From Salipaludibacillus daqingensis (GTDB taxonomy: Bacteria; Bacillota; Bacilli; Bacillales; Salisediminibacteriaceae), in the NCBI RefSeq assembly GCF_029891575.1, contig NZ_JARZHF010000010.1:122695-186694 (forward strand): DNA of 64,000 bases, read 5' to 3'. The position numbers and the translations under genes were made by a program. Below the pieces are notes generated by a model. That model had not been told where the DNA came from. It was given only the letters and a program-made list of their open reading frames with translations, and searched no databases. Below are positions 43,106 through 52,304 of the stretch, piece after piece (position 1 is the first letter of the stretch; every line of letters starts with the position of its first letter).

Positions 43106-43521
43106 ATGTCAATTTTTCAATTGAAAAAGAAATCATATAAAAAGTCGGTAGAGTGGGTAAAGGAAAACGCTAATCACGTAGATACATTGACCGAAAGCAG
43201 AGGGGATGAGTTTTTTTTTTAGATAAAATTCTAGAGGATAAGCGAACTGTTTGGCTTGGTGAAAATGGTCATGGAATTGCTGAGCATAATCTTATCAAAA
43301 CCAAATTAATAGAATTTCTCTATCATAAAATGGGATTCAAAGTGATAGCATTCGAAAGCGGATTAACTGAATGTTTTACATCGAACTACGAAAAAAATGA
43401 ACTTTCAGTTGATGAATTAATGGATAAATCCGTTATCTCGGTGTGGAAAACAAAAGAAACATATCCATTATTTGAGTTAATAAAAGGGGGGAACATCATT
43501 GACAGAGCTTGTAAGAAATAA
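43106..43521 (+). pseudogene. Erythromycin-esterase-like protein, frameshifted and truncated
   Basis: ATG 43106 opens a frame that stops inside a run of ten T (43211-43220). One extra T would join it to the downstream frame, which reads LDKILEDKRTVWLGENGHGI, then KVIAFESGLTECF, as in the Ere/succinoglycan-biosynthesis esterase family (catalytic His-Gly-x region). Homology ends after about 120 residues of an expected 400, close to the start of the next gene. Confidence 0.65.
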
Positions 43522-43924
43522 TGAAGAAATTTTCATTATCATCTATTGTTTTATAATATTGTGGGTTAATTATAGCTTCATAAAGGATTTTAAAAATATT
43601 AAAAGAGGAATGGTTGAAATTTCGTCTGAAAGTGATTTTGATGAAAGTGATTTTGAAATAAATCCAAATACAGTATCATTTATGTTTTTTGCTTTAATGT
43701 TCAATTTTTTTCGCAGTTGGTTGATTTATATACTTGCAGTGTTAATTACCGAAAATTTATTTGTGGCTATTATTTCAGTTGTTTTATTTGTAATAAGTTT
43801 ATACGATGTTTTGTTTAATTATAGTCTCGGAAAAGTAAAAAAATCTCTACCAAGAAAGTTATTCTTGGTATTATTTGACACTATATACATTACTGTTTTT
43901 GTAATCTATCTTTTTGTTTTCTAA
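43499..43924 (+). CDS. Membrane protein, 141 aa, unknown
   Basis: TTG start seven bases after GGGGGG. Four helices: IFIIIYCFIILWVNY, FMFFALMFNFF, WLIYILAVLITENLFVAIISVVLFVISL and LVLFDTIYITVFVIYLFVF, with an acidic loop (SESDFDESDFEI). It overlaps the truncated esterase remnant. No family recognised. Confidence 0.6.
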   Translation: MTELVRNNEEIFIIIYCFIILWVNYSFIKDFKNIKRGMVEISSESDFDESDFEINPNTVSFMFFALMFNFFRSWLIYILAVLITENLFVAIISVVLFVISLYDVLFNYSLGKVKKSLPRKLFLVLFDTIYITVFVIYLFVF

Positions 43925-43934
43925 GCTTTATTTA

Positions 43935-44030
43935 TTTAACTAAGGTTAAGCAATAGTAAAACTACGAGTTGATATAGTGCAACTCTTTTTTACATTAATT
44001 GGAAAAAACGTGTTAAACTGAAGGGGAATA
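43935..44030. repeat. Cassette repeat
   Basis: AACTAAGGTTAAGCAATAG, AACTACGAGTTGATATAGTG, then AACTCTTTTTT and TGTTAAACTGAAGGGGAA. About 75 bases are closely similar to 45536-45610. Confidence 0.7.
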
Positions 44031-44081
44031 TTAAAAAGTAATTATTGATGTTTTCAAAATTAATAAGGAGGAATCAAGGGA

Positions 44082-44366
44082 ATGTTAATTATTGGCGCAC
44101 TGCTTTTACCTTTCTTTATCTATTTACTTATTACAACCATAAAGTTCTCGAAAAGTGAAGAGTCTAAAGGTGAGAGAGGCCAAAAGATATTACTAAATTC
44201 ATATAAAAATGCTTTTGGTGTATTTCCTATTGTGTGGTTTATTATAGAAATAATACACCGTTTAATTGTCGATATACCATATGGTACATATAGAGATACG
44301 ATGTGGATATTAGTATTAATAGTATTTATAGTGTATGGATTCTCAATCAATTATTATAAAAAATAG
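44082..44366 (+). CDS. Membrane protein, 94 aa, unknown
   Basis: Three helices (IIGALLLPFFIYLLITTI; FGVFPIVWFIIEIIHRLIV; MWILVLIVFIVYGFSI) with a basic loop between the first two. AGGAGG precedes the ATG. A single-gene unit. Family not recognised. Confidence 0.6.
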   Translation: MLIIGALLLPFFIYLLITTIKFSKSEESKGERGQKILLNSYKNAFGVFPIVWFIIEIIHRLIVDIPYGTYRDTMWILVLIVFIVYGFSINYYKK

Positions 44367-44702
44367 ACAATAATTCTAGCTGGATTTGAAATAAGGGTTT
44401 TAGCATATTCGAGTCACGTAATACCTATTGTTTTCATTTACGGAATTATTTCATCTGTCATTTCGGATATGATTAGTGTCAAAGTCAATAAGTACTCCAA
44501 TGTTTTTTCTCTTGTGCTTCATATTTTATTTGGAATCGCATTTATCCTGCCGTATGAAGTTATTATTGAATCAATGGCCTTCACACAACTTACATTCAGC
44601 GAAATCTTTTTCAATTATGATACATTATTTTTTTCAATCTTTGCCGTTTTATTCTTTTTTATCGCTTATATTTTGAAGCGAAAGTTTAAATTAGAAGTGT
44701 GA
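44367..44702 (+). pseudogene. 5'-truncated membrane protein
   Basis: An open frame begins directly after the previous gene's stop and reads as membrane protein (VLAYSSHVIPIVFIYGIISS, VFSLVLHILFGIAFIL, FFSIFAVLFFFIAYIL) without any start codon until ATG 44469, which has no ribosome site. Probably a gene that lost its 5' end; a 77-residue product from 44469 is the alternative. Confidence 0.5.
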
Positions 44703-44722
44703 ACTTCTTAATAAGGTAAACT

Positions 44723-44760
44723 CCCTTCTTGAACAAAATGCGAGCGATAGTGAGATAAGG
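44723..44760. repeat. Degenerate cassette repeat
   Basis: CTTGAACAAAATGCGAGCGA followed by TAGTGAGATAAGG; only the head is recognisable. Confidence 0.45.
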
Positions 44761-44836
44761 TTTACAATTTCATATCAGTAACTGGAAATATAATATCTAT
44801 GATAATTATTCCGTAGTTATCAAAACAGGATCATGT

Positions 44837-45286
44837 TCACCCGTACTTTTTTTGATGCTCTTTCTTTTTCTGTAAGTACTCATCATCGGTTCGGACAATT
44901 TTCCATTTCTCTTCGAAAATCCGTGCTGATTCCGCTTTCTCTTCATTGATTTCTCGCGTGTTGATCTCTCCTTCCTTATCGTATTTCTTTCCTCCTTTAT
45001 AGTTCGCGTAGCGCCTCGCTCTCGTGTAGCCCATTTGAATAAATTTCCGAGCCATATCCATTCCTACGAAGTCATCTGCTTCTTTGTACTCTTCAAAAAG
45101 TTGATAAATTTTCTCCGAAGACTCTCTTGCAATCTCAGGGGTTTTGAATCTCCAATGAGGCAGAATCTCCCCTTTATATGGTTCTACCATCAGAACTCCC
45201 TGCTCCCCGCGTCCCACTCTATACTTGTCAGGCTCTTTCCTAAAGTCAATGTTGTCAAAATCAAGATCGTAATCAAAACTCATCAT
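44837..45286 (-). CDS. DUF4385-like protein
   Basis: A 149-aa soluble protein. Conserved phrases are DFRKEPDKYRVGRGEQGVLMVEPYK (quoted in parts: RVGRGEQGVL), LPHWRFKTPEIA, DFVGMDMARKFIQMGYTRARRYANYKGG and a Lys-rich tail. It matches the DUF4385 family, whose function is unknown. ATG 45286 with AAAGGA seven bases upstream; the longer frame has no ribosome site. It is the only minus-strand gene between 40.7 and 55.7 kb. Confidence 0.72.
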   Translation of the reverse strand: MMSFDYDLDFDNIDFRKEPDKYRVGRGEQGVLMVEPYKGEILPHWRFKTPEIARESSEKIYQLFEEYKEADDFVGMDMARKFIQMGYTRARRYANYKGGKKYDKEGEINTREINEEKAESARIFEEKWKIVRTDDEYLQKKKEHQKKYG

Positions 45287-45386
45287 ATTCACATCCTTTC
45301 CAATAGATATTCCCACAAGACTGATGAACTTAAACGAAAGATAGACCTTCATGGTATAAAACTAATATGAAAAAGAGGTTGTTCTT

Positions 45387-45540
45387 TTGAAGAAGCTAAA
45401 CTTAGGTACAACAAGTGAATGACAAGCAGGGGAGATTGCATTAGGCTGCATGCGAATGGACAATGTAATGTGTCGGACAAAGAAGCGTGGAAAGTGATAC
45501 ATACCGCTCTTGAAGAAGGAATGAACTTGTTTTGTAAAAT
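45387..45540 (+). pseudogene. Aldo/keto reductase remnant ending at a cassette repeat
   Basis: Successive frames give LKKLNLGTTS, GEIALGCMRM and HTALEEGMN, the first 45 residues of a YcsN/oxidoreductase-type aldo/keto reductase with an in-frame stop and frame changes. The similarity ends where the repeat at 45536 begins. Confidence 0.6.
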
Positions 45541-45610
45541 TACGAGTTGCAATGATGCAGCTCTTTTTTTGTGCCAATAATTTGGAAAATGATGTTAAAC
45601 TAAAGGGGAG
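45536..45610. repeat. Cassette repeat
   Basis: AAATTACGAGTTGCAATGAT, a CTCTTTTTTT run, then TGTTAAACTAAAGGGGAG. Closely parallels 43935-44030. Confidence 0.7.
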
Positions 45611-45727
45611 TTTAGCAACATAGTAGATATTCTGTGAATATAATACACGAAAAGCTCACATAAGGAAGTAGTAACATATATTGAAGAAGCCACAAGTCAT
45701 TATTTATAGAAGTAAAGGAGTTCATTA

Positions 45728-46375
45728 ATGAGGAAAATTGCCTTTTTAGACATTATTTTTTACATAGCTATTCCTTATGTTCTCTGGAATTATGGAAGAG
45801 AACCTTTGGGAGATTATTATTCCATGCTACTTTCTACCGTTCCAGGTTTAGGGTATACAATTTATCGCTTTATTAAGCAAAAGCAATTTAATATTATGGG
45901 ACTCTTCATCATTAGTTCGTTAATTCTTACAACCACTGTCAACCTACTTTCTAACAATGCGGAAAGTATGCTTTGGAACCAAGTATACTTAGGTTATTTT
46001 TTTGCTTCTATTTTTCTATTCTCTGTTATTCTAAAAAAACCATTAGCTCTTTTTTTTGCTGTTGATTTTGCATTTCTACAAGGTCATGCTCGTGAAAATA
46101 GTAAGGCGTTATTTTCATCTAAATCAATTTTTATATGGTTTCAACTATTAACTTGCTTCTTTGTTTTCCGTGGATTGTTCCAAAACACTCTTAAAGCATG
46201 GTTAATTAGCAACTATGGAGTTGATGGATATGGTCAAATGATTATATTTTTAACTGTAAGCGGATGGATATTTAATGCTTTGATATTTGCAGGTTTTATC
46301 TTTGTAAGCTCAAAAATTAATTATTATTTAAAAGAAAACGATTTTGATTTCCCTGTAAATAATGCAAAAGAATAA
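45728..46375 (+). CDS. VC0807-like polytopic membrane protein
   Basis: A 215-aa protein with six helices. The opening FLDIIFYIAIPYVLWNYG and the PLGDYYSMLLSTVPGLGYTIY helix are typical of the VC0807 family (unknown function, sometimes near transport genes). AAAGGAG precedes the ATG. Single-gene unit. Confidence 0.65.
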   Translation: MRKIAFLDIIFYIAIPYVLWNYGREPLGDYYSMLLSTVPGLGYTIYRFIKQKQFNIMGLFIISSLILTTTVNLLSNNAESMLWNQVYLGYFFASIFLFSVILKKPLALFFAVDFAFLQGHARENSKALFSSKSIFIWFQLLTCFFVFRGLFQNTLKAWLISNYGVDGYGQMIIFLTVSGWIFNALIFAGFIFVSSKINYYLKENDFDFPVNNAKE

Positions 46376-46448
46376 GTGCATAACAGATTCTTAACTATTT
46401 TAAAGTATTATCCTTATAAATAATTCATTTATGAACAATGTGATGATT

Positions 46449-46556
46449 TTCACTTAAACTAATGGGAGCGTTAGTTGAAGAAGAGAAATTTAATATGAAC
46501 AAAAGCACCTGAGCGAATAACAAGGCGTTGTTGCTGTTGCGGCGGTAACTTAGCAG
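46449..46556. repeat. Cassette repeat, double
   Basis: TTCACTTAAACTAATGGGAG, CGTTAGTTGAAGAAG, then a second block AACAAGGCGTTGTTGCTGTT and GCGGCGGTAACTT. Head identical to the one at 62606. Confidence 0.7.
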
Positions 46557-46626
46557 GTTATTTTGAGAACTTTATTTGAATTATATGGAATATGAAATAC
46601 ATATTTTAATTATTAGGAGGAATACG

Positions 46627-47142
46627 GTGTATAAATTATTAATGATATTTCTTTCATTCGTAATAATGGCTGGATGTTCTATTTCTTTTACTTCAGAGGA
46701 TAAGAGAGAAGGAATAAACTTGGAAATAGAAGAGGGACTAAGTATCGGAGTTGTAGGTGACATTCCAGACTATGAAAATGACAAGGTGGATTTCACATCT
46801 GTTAATCCCGAATCACTTAAAGAAGAAGAGTATGATGCATACTTTGTAACGGATGCTTATTTTGAAGAGTTGGCTTCTGGAGAGTGGTATGACGTATTTA
46901 CGAGCATTTCTGTACCTGTCTTCTTTATAAACACAAATAAAGAACTAATCATTTTTTTACATGAAGATTTTAACTACGGTACTGGCTTTGAAGCAACCAG
47001 TCATAGTACAGGATTAGCCAATGACAATGAAAAGAGACACCGTTGGGGATTCGGAGCCCCAGACCAGTCAACAGACGTCAACGATACTCCAGATATCATT
47101 TTTGAGTTAATATTAAAAACGATTGTCGAATACTACGAATAG
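46627..47142 (+). CDS. Small lipoprotein of unknown function
   Basis: A 171-aa protein. The short signal peptide YKLLMIFLSFVIMAGC ends in a lipobox, with the lipidated Cys about residue 17. The mature part has a GVVGDIPDYENDKVDF strand-like region and DAYFVTDAYFEELASGEW. GTG start with AGGAGG well spaced. A secreted lipid-anchored protein; no enzyme motif seen. Confidence 0.7.
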   Translation: MYKLLMIFLSFVIMAGCSISFTSEDKREGINLEIEEGLSIGVVGDIPDYENDKVDFTSVNPESLKEEEYDAYFVTDAYFEELASGEWYDVFTSISVPVFFINTNKELIIFLHEDFNYGTGFEATSHSTGLANDNEKRHRWGFGAPDQSTDVNDTPDIIFELILKTIVEYYE

Positions 47143-47182
47143 CATAATAACTAGTAAACGCCAGCGAACAATTGCTATTCGT

Positions 47183-47250
47183 CTTCAACAAACGGGTAGC
47201 GATAGTGGAATAAGCAGTTGTTTCTGTAATGGCTAAAAGGGAGGTTAGCA
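47183..47250. repeat. Cassette repeat
   Basis: CTTCAACAAACGGGTAGCGA, TAGTGGAATAAGCAGTTG, then GTAATGGCTAAAAGGGAG. Confidence 0.7.
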
Positions 47251-47326
47251 TCATAATAGAAACATACTGTAATGGAGAAGAGCGTTTAGCAGTTTAGATC
47301 TTTCAAATGGAGGAGAGTGTGTCTTC

Positions 47327-47557
47327 GTGCTATGGATAATCACACAGAATGAAGAAAGTTTGATGAATGTAAAAGAGGTTACGGTTAAGGGGAAGTATAT
47401 TGAAGGTGTTGTAGGTAGAAGTTTAATCAACGAGTGGAGTAAATTGTTAGGAAAGTACGAATCGAGCAAAAGAGCAAAAGAAATCATTAATGAAATTTAT
47501 AAAAAGATTGAAGAGGAAAAAGATAGCCCTGTAACTTTTACGATGCCAAAAAAATGA
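47327..47557 (+). CDS. Small soluble protein, 76 aa, unknown
   Basis: Starts with a strand-like LWIITQNEESLMNVKEVTVKG, then a helical SLINEWSKLLGKYESSKRAKEII and a charged end. GTG start, GGAGGAG 12 bases upstream. Not recognised. Confidence 0.5.
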   Translation: MLWIITQNEESLMNVKEVTVKGKYIEGVVGRSLINEWSKLLGKYESSKRAKEIINEIYKKIEEEKDSPVTFTMPKK

Positions 47558-47646
47558 ATATAGACCAATTGCAATAGTTGATTGAAGGAGCTGTTGTTTG
47601 TTTTGTGTGCTCGGGGAATTCAGTAACTTAAGAAGGAGTGAAAAGT

Positions 47647-47949
47647 TTGCCAACTTGTCAAAATTGTTATAAACACTGGAGTTGGAAACAAACGTTCAAG
47701 AGCTCATCTAATTTAGATATAGGAATGAAGTGTCCATTTTGTAATACGAAGCAATACCCCACTGCGAAAACGAGTAAAAGAACTTTTTTATTATCCGTTA
47801 TTACCCTACTGCCTATGATTCTACCATTTTTTAATATTTCACCTGTCATTCCTTTTATTTCAATTTTTGTTCTGGGAGCACTGTTTATACTGATTCATCC
47901 GTTTTATACAGAAGTATCTAATGAGGAAACAACACTGGCATCAAAGTAA
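47647..47949 (+). CDS. Zinc-ribbon membrane protein (CXXC-20-CXXC type)
   Basis: A 100-aa protein. Two Cys pairs, CQNC at residue 4 and CPFC about 24 residues later, form a zinc ribbon matching the TIGR04104 pattern. Two membrane helices follow (LLSVITLLPMILPFF and FISIFVLGALFILI). TTG start seven bases after AAGGAG. Function unknown. Confidence 0.72.
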   Translation: MPTCQNCYKHWSWKQTFKSSSNLDIGMKCPFCNTKQYPTAKTSKRTFLLSVITLLPMILPFFNISPVIPFISIFVLGALFILIHPFYTEVSNEETTLASK

Positions 47950-47955
47950 TGTATT

Positions 47956-48003
47956 TTTCACTAACGGAAGAGCGATAGCACAGGAAGCTATCGCTGCTCT
48001 TAT
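47956..48003. repeat. Cassette repeat, symmetric copy
   Basis: TTCACTAACGGAAGAGCGAT; AGAGCGATAGC pairs with GCTATCGCTGCTCT as a hairpin, just after the zinc-ribbon gene. Confidence 0.75.
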
Positions 48004-48090
48004 ACTAGTAAAGGGTTTCTTCAATTAAGTAGATACCATTTTCTTATTAAACTTACAGGCAGAGTAATTAAAAATGTAGGAGAGAACCCA

Positions 48091-48846
48091 ATGGATATAG
48101 GTAACCTAATAGCAAAAGGAAATACTGCAAAAATTTATCATTCCGACAACAAAATAGTAAAAATTTTTAACGATTTTTTGCCTGATACTGAATCTATAAA
48201 TGAAGCAAACAAGCAAAAGTATGCATATTCATGTGGACTTCCTGTATCTGAGATTTTAGGTGTTACTAAGATAAACGGAGAACAAGCAATTATAATGGAA
48301 TATGTTAAGGGAGAAACATTAGGAGTTTTAATGTTCGAAGATAAAGAACAAGCAGAGTATTACTTGAATATTTCAGTCGATATGCAACTGAAAATTCATA
48401 GCATTAATCCTAATCCAGAAGCAATCGAACCGATGTATGATAAATTATACCGTCAAATTGAGACTATGAATAAATTAGATGAAAAACAAAAGTATGATTT
48501 GTTAAAGAAATTGAATTCATTTACTTATGAAAATAGGCTCTGTCATGGAGACTTTCATTTATTTAATTTGATTAAGACAGATAACCAAGTGGTAGTTATA
48601 GATTGGGTCGATTCCAGTGCAGGAGACATCCATGCTGATGTATATCGGACCTATCTTTTATATTCCCAAGTTTCATCTGAATTAGCTGATATGTACTTGC
48701 GACTTTATTGTGAAAAGAGCGGAATTTTAAAATCTGACGTTTTTCAATGGGCTCCAGTCATTGCTGGTGCAAGGTTATCTGAAAGTGTCTCAACGGAGAA
48801 TTCTGAACGACTTATGATGATTATAAATCAATACTGCTCATTGTGA
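48091..48846 (+). CDS. Aminoglycoside-phosphotransferase-like kinase
   Basis: A 251-aa protein-kinase-fold phosphotransferase. An IAKGNTAKIYH loop and KIVKIF carry the ATP-binding Lys. The catalytic loop is LCHGDFHLFNLI (Asp as base, Asn as metal ligand), followed by VIDWVDSSAGDIHADV (metal Asp). Such proteins phosphorylate small molecules or antibiotics; the substrate is unknown. AGGAGAG precedes the ATG. Confidence 0.85.
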   Translation: MDIGNLIAKGNTAKIYHSDNKIVKIFNDFLPDTESINEANKQKYAYSCGLPVSEILGVTKINGEQAIIMEYVKGETLGVLMFEDKEQAEYYLNISVDMQLKIHSINPNPEAIEPMYDKLYRQIETMNKLDEKQKYDLLKKLNSFTYENRLCHGDFHLFNLIKTDNQVVVIDWVDSSAGDIHADVYRTYLLYSQVSSELADMYLRLYCEKSGILKSDVFQWAPVIAGARLSESVSTENSERLMMIINQYCSL

Positions 48847-48940
48847 AATGATAACACCTATGTGCGTAATTCCACTAAAAGCAATGGGGAAAAGAGTTGA
48901 AAAACACTAGAGAAAACCTGAACGGGAGGCTGTGTTTAAA

Positions 48941-49363
48941 TTGGAATGCTTAGGCTGTAATTTAGCAAATAAACAGGAACCAGTTAATGTAGTTTTAGAG
49001 GATGACTATGTTTGTTGTTTCTTGGACCATGACCCGTATAATGAAGGGCATATCTTAATATTACCTAAAAAACATACAAGGTATTTTGATGAACTTGATG
49101 AAAAAACAGCTGATTCAATAATGAAGTCTGCAAAGATTCTCTCAAAGGTAATTAAGGAATTGTTTAAACCTGATGGTATTACTATATGTCAAAATGGTGG
49201 TAACTTTGATGAGTTAACTCACTTTCATATGCACGTTGTACCGAGATATGAAGGACAAAATTTTGCAGATTTTTATGAGGGAGAATCTGAACAAGTATTA
49301 GTAGATAAAGTTAGGTTATCAATAACCAAAAAGAAAATAATCAATGCGATAAACAGTTTTTAG
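48941..49363 (+). CDS. HIT-family nucleotide hydrolase/transferase
   Basis: A 140-aa protein with the histidine triad HFHMHVVPR near residue 98, preceded by ICQNGG. It has GHILILPKKH and an N-terminal CLGCNLA Cys pair that may bind zinc. HIT proteins cleave adenosine-nucleotide conjugates. TTG 48941 gives the usual family start (MECLGC); GTG 48932 is too close to GGGAGG. Confidence 0.9.
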   Translation: MECLGCNLANKQEPVNVVLEDDYVCCFLDHDPYNEGHILILPKKHTRYFDELDEKTADSIMKSAKILSKVIKELFKPDGITICQNGGNFDELTHFHMHVVPRYEGQNFADFYEGESEQVLVDKVRLSITKKKIINAINSF

Positions 49364-49381
49364 AAAGGATTAGCTTATAAT

Positions 49382-49440
49382 GCTAACGGAGTAGCGTTCG
49401 TGGAAGAACCGTTGCGTCTGTTATGGCGCAAACGGTGTAG
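49382..49440. repeat. Cassette repeat
   Basis: GCTAACGGAGTAGCGTTCGT, GAACCGTTGCG, then TTATGGCGCAAACGG. Confidence 0.75.
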
Positions 49441-49520
49441 GTTACTTGAACAATAAGTTCTATATCAGAAAGTTCAAATAAAGGTAGTATAAGAAGTTCA
49501 TTTAAGAGGAGGGAATTTTT

Positions 49521-50222
49521 ATGGGGAAATTGATTCTTGCTGGAGGTGGGGATGCGGAACAAACCTTATCAATTGATAAAGAATTTGCAAATTTAATCAA
49601 CAAGGAAAAACCATTCTTATACATCCCCATTGCAATGGATATCAACGCTATCCCCTATGATTCTTGCTTCAATTGGATAAACAGTGTTTTTAATCCGCAT
49701 GGAATAGAAGAAATTAAGATGTGGACCGAAAGCGAGCTAAATAATAAGAGTGTTGAAGATTTAAAGCAATTTTCGGCAGTATATATAGGTGGTGGTAATA
49801 CATTCAGCCTGTTAAAAGATTTTAAAGAAACATTTTTCACAAATGTTTTAAAAGACTATTTAGCAAAAGGCGGAATTATATACGGTGGTAGTGCAGGGGC
49901 GATTATCTTTGGAGAAGATATAAGGACTTGTTCTCATATGGATTCTAACAATGTTGGTTTAAAAGAATTCAATGGTTTAGGTATTGTAGGGAATTATTCC
50001 ATATGGTGCCACTACAATGTGGCTAACGATGATTTAATTAGTAATTATATATTTCAATATAAAAATTCAGTTATCTCATTACCAGAAGAATCAGCGTTAT
50101 TTATAGATGATGAAGTGATAAAAGTAATCGGAACAAAGCCTGCTATTTTATTTGGTGAGGAAAATAAGAAGATAATTCAACCAGGAACGTTATTAAGCTA
50201 TCGGGGTAGCGATATTGTATAA
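49521..50222 (+). CDS. Peptidase E-like (S51) protein
   Basis: A 233-aa serine peptidase of the class I glutamine amidotransferase-like fold. ILAGGGDAEQ starts the fold; YIGGGNTFSLL leads to the nucleophile elbow GGSAGAI (Ser), and IWCHYN supplies the likely catalytic His. PepE enzymes cut dipeptides with N-terminal Asp. AGGAGGG precedes the ATG. Confidence 0.88.
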   Translation: MGKLILAGGGDAEQTLSIDKEFANLINKEKPFLYIPIAMDINAIPYDSCFNWINSVFNPHGIEEIKMWTESELNNKSVEDLKQFSAVYIGGGNTFSLLKDFKETFFTNVLKDYLAKGGIIYGGSAGAIIFGEDIRTCSHMDSNNVGLKEFNGLGIVGNYSIWCHYNVANDDLISNYIFQYKNSVISLPEESALFIDDEVIKVIGTKPAILFGEENKKIIQPGTLLSYRGSDIV

Positions 50223-50256
50223 CAAGCTGTGGTGCAATAAGAGAGGAGAAAATGAA

Positions 50257-50543
50257 ATGGGCTTAGCTTTTGGGTTATTTTCTTTAGGCGTTGGATTCGC
50301 TTTTATGGGATATTTTATAGGAAGTGGTTTACAAAATTTAGCCGTCCAGATAAAGGGAACAATTTCAATCTTTTAATTAAAGAAAGTGACTTGAAATACC
50401 ACCTTCACCTCAAACAAAGTGAAGTAGACGAATTATTACATAAATTCCCTAATATTCCAAGCGTAGAATTGAAAGGGAAAAAACATTTCCCTTATAACCA
50501 ATTGATGGAATGGTTATCATCTAATGAGATTCAAAACAAATGA
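50257..50543 (+). pseudogene. Frameshifted copy of the membrane-anchored HTH-like gene
   Basis: Near-identical to 58409-58696, including the upstream AACAAGCTGTGGTG and GAGAGGAGAAAATGAA. One T is missing at about 50337-50340 (AAAATTTAGCC here, GAATTTTAGCC in the other copy), so the frame breaks after about 27 residues, just after the membrane helix. Recent duplication, one copy dead. Confidence 0.85.
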
Positions 50544-50545
50544 GC

Positions 50546-50585
50546 TTCTTGCGCTAACGGGCGAGTTTTAGTTACACAAGCATAT
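50546..50585. repeat. Partial cassette repeat
   Basis: TTGCGCTAACGGGCGAG, then TTAGTTACACAAGC: the head only. The region 50586-50814 holds no gene. Confidence 0.5.
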
Positions 50586-50814
50586 ATGAAAATAATGACA
50601 AGAAGAAAGTTCTTCGTTTCATTATAATAAGCGATTTATACTGTGATTTCGGTTGTGAAAGTTGTGTGATTAAGCTTGTGAATTTTCCTGAGTTTTTCTG
50701 TTTTGCATCTCTGAAGTAAACGCATTAGGGTATTCCAGAGTGTTTATTTATTCGGAGCAGGACTTATAAAAAATATAGAATATAGTAGTAAATATTATCT
50801 AGAGGAGAATGTTT

Positions 50815-51267
50815 ATGGCTCAAATATCAATTCAGGAATTAACGGTGAAAAATATGTATAAATGCCTAAAACTGAAGTTAGCGGAGGATCAAGTTGATCG
50901 AATTGCTCCTAATGTTTATTCCATTGCAGAGTCTAAAGTAGATCCCAATTTTACACCGTATGCAATACATTTGGATGAGGAAGTTATAGGTTTTGTGATG
51001 ACGGAAAATGATCTAAACGAGATCGAAGAGAGGAAGTATTGGATTCCTAGGTTTATGATTGATGTCTCTTATCAAAGAAAGGGATACGGGAAAGATGCAA
51101 TGCAACAAGTCATAGATATGCTCAAAAAGAATGATGACTGTCATTATATTGGCCTTTCAACAGAGCCAGACAATTATCCCGCACTTCGATTCTATGAATC
51201 ACTTGGATTCGTAAACACAGGCGAGATGTTAGAGGAAAGTGAAGTTATTTTACTATTAAAAGTATAG
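50815..51267 (+). CDS. GNAT-family N-acetyltransferase, polyamine-acetyltransferase-like
   Basis: A 150-aa enzyme. It has PRFMIDVSYQRKGYGKDAMQQVIDM (acetyl-CoA loop, given in parts: YQRKGYGKDAM), then GLSTEPDNYPALRFYESLGF and NTGEMLEESEVILLL. The PALRFYESLGF..GE phrase is as in BltD/PaiA-like spermidine acetyltransferases. ATG 50815 is eight bases after AGGAG. Confidence 0.87.
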   Translation: MAQISIQELTVKNMYKCLKLKLAEDQVDRIAPNVYSIAESKVDPNFTPYAIHLDEEVIGFVMTENDLNEIEERKYWIPRFMIDVSYQRKGYGKDAMQQVIDMLKKNDDCHYIGLSTEPDNYPALRFYESLGFVNTGEMLEESEVILLLKV

Positions 51268-51506
51268 ACGGTAACCTTCGCTAATGCCCGATTTGGAAAA
51301 AATGAGTTATTTATCTGATGAAGTGACCAATAGCTTTGATATTATGATTATTAAACAACTGATTGATGCCATATAGAATGATAACCCAACAATGATAGTG
51401 TTGACCATAACTAATATTTTGTTAATTCCATAGCTACTAAAAAGATAGAATTAACGCCATTTTATTCAATAAAAGAGTAAAGGTGAGGGCATAAGTTTAC
51501 CTTTCT

Positions 51507-51572
51507 TTAACTAAAGAGAGAGCTTTAGCGCAAGAACCATCGTTCCTATTATGACGCTATTGGGGTGCATTA
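51507..51572. repeat. Cassette repeat
   Basis: TTAACTAAAGAGAGAGCTTT, AGCGCAAGAACCATCG, then ATGACGCTATTGGGG; very close to 42358-42420. Upstream, 51268-51506 shows no gene. Confidence 0.75.
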
Positions 51573-51606
51573 GAAGAGTATTTGAATATTTGGGGGAATG
51601 GTTGTT

Positions 51607-52161
51607 ATGAAAAATGAAAAGAAACCACTTGTAATTGCTATTGCTGGAGTCTCTGGTGGAGGGAAAACTATCATTACAAATTACTTGAATGATAAATTAA
51701 ACAATTCCAAGGTATTTTCTTTTGATGATTACGATTTTGAGGGTCCATATGACATTATTGATTGGATTGATAAGGGAGCTAATTATAATGAATGGAATTT
51801 AGACCCACTAATTCAAGATATTAAAATGTCACTTACTGAGCCTTTAAATTATATTTTACTTGACTATCCGTTTGCTTATAAGCATACGAAAACAAGTATT
51901 TTTATTGATTTAGCTATATATATTGATACCCCATTGGATATTGCAATGGCACGGCGACTACTAAGGGATTTTAAAAATAGTTCTACTGAAAATATCCTCT
52001 TTGATATGGAAAATTACGTTTTAAATGGAAGACGGGGATATCTTGAGATGTTAAAGACGATTAAACCAAATTCGGATATTACAGTGGATGGAACTCTATC
52101 TATATCCCAAATTACAGATGAGATATACGATAAAGTTTCAGCCAATAAAACCATTACATGA
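51607..52161 (+). CDS. Uridine-kinase-like P-loop protein
   Basis: A 184-aa protein. Walker A GVSGGGKTII near residue 15, then VFSFDDYDFEGPYDIIDW (substrate Asp region of uridine kinase-type enzymes), NYILLDYPFAYKH as the Walker B strand, and a basic MARRLLRDF lid. Nucleoside or small-molecule kinase of unknown specificity. ATG 51607 is ten bases after GGGGGA. Confidence 0.82.
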   Translation: MKNEKKPLVIAIAGVSGGGKTIITNYLNDKLNNSKVFSFDDYDFEGPYDIIDWIDKGANYNEWNLDPLIQDIKMSLTEPLNYILLDYPFAYKHTKTSIFIDLAIYIDTPLDIAMARRLLRDFKNSSTENILFDMENYVLNGRRGYLEMLKTIKPNSDITVDGTLSISQITDEIYDKVSANKTIT

Positions 52162-52176
52162 TGGTAACGTAATTGT

Positions 52177-52243
52177 ACAAACGGGAAGCATTAATTGAAC
52201 ATGCTGTTGCTCCAGTTATGGTGCTATTGGGGAGGCTGCATTA
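52177..52243. repeat. Cassette repeat
   Basis: ACAAACGGGAAGCATTAATT, GAACATGCTGTTGCTCC, then TTATGGTGCTATTGGGGAG; complete head, middle and tail. Confidence 0.8.
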
Positions 52244-52304
52244 AGAAAAATAGTAAAAAACTACACATTTTTTCTTTAAATCAAACATTAAGGCAGGTGA
52301 TAGT

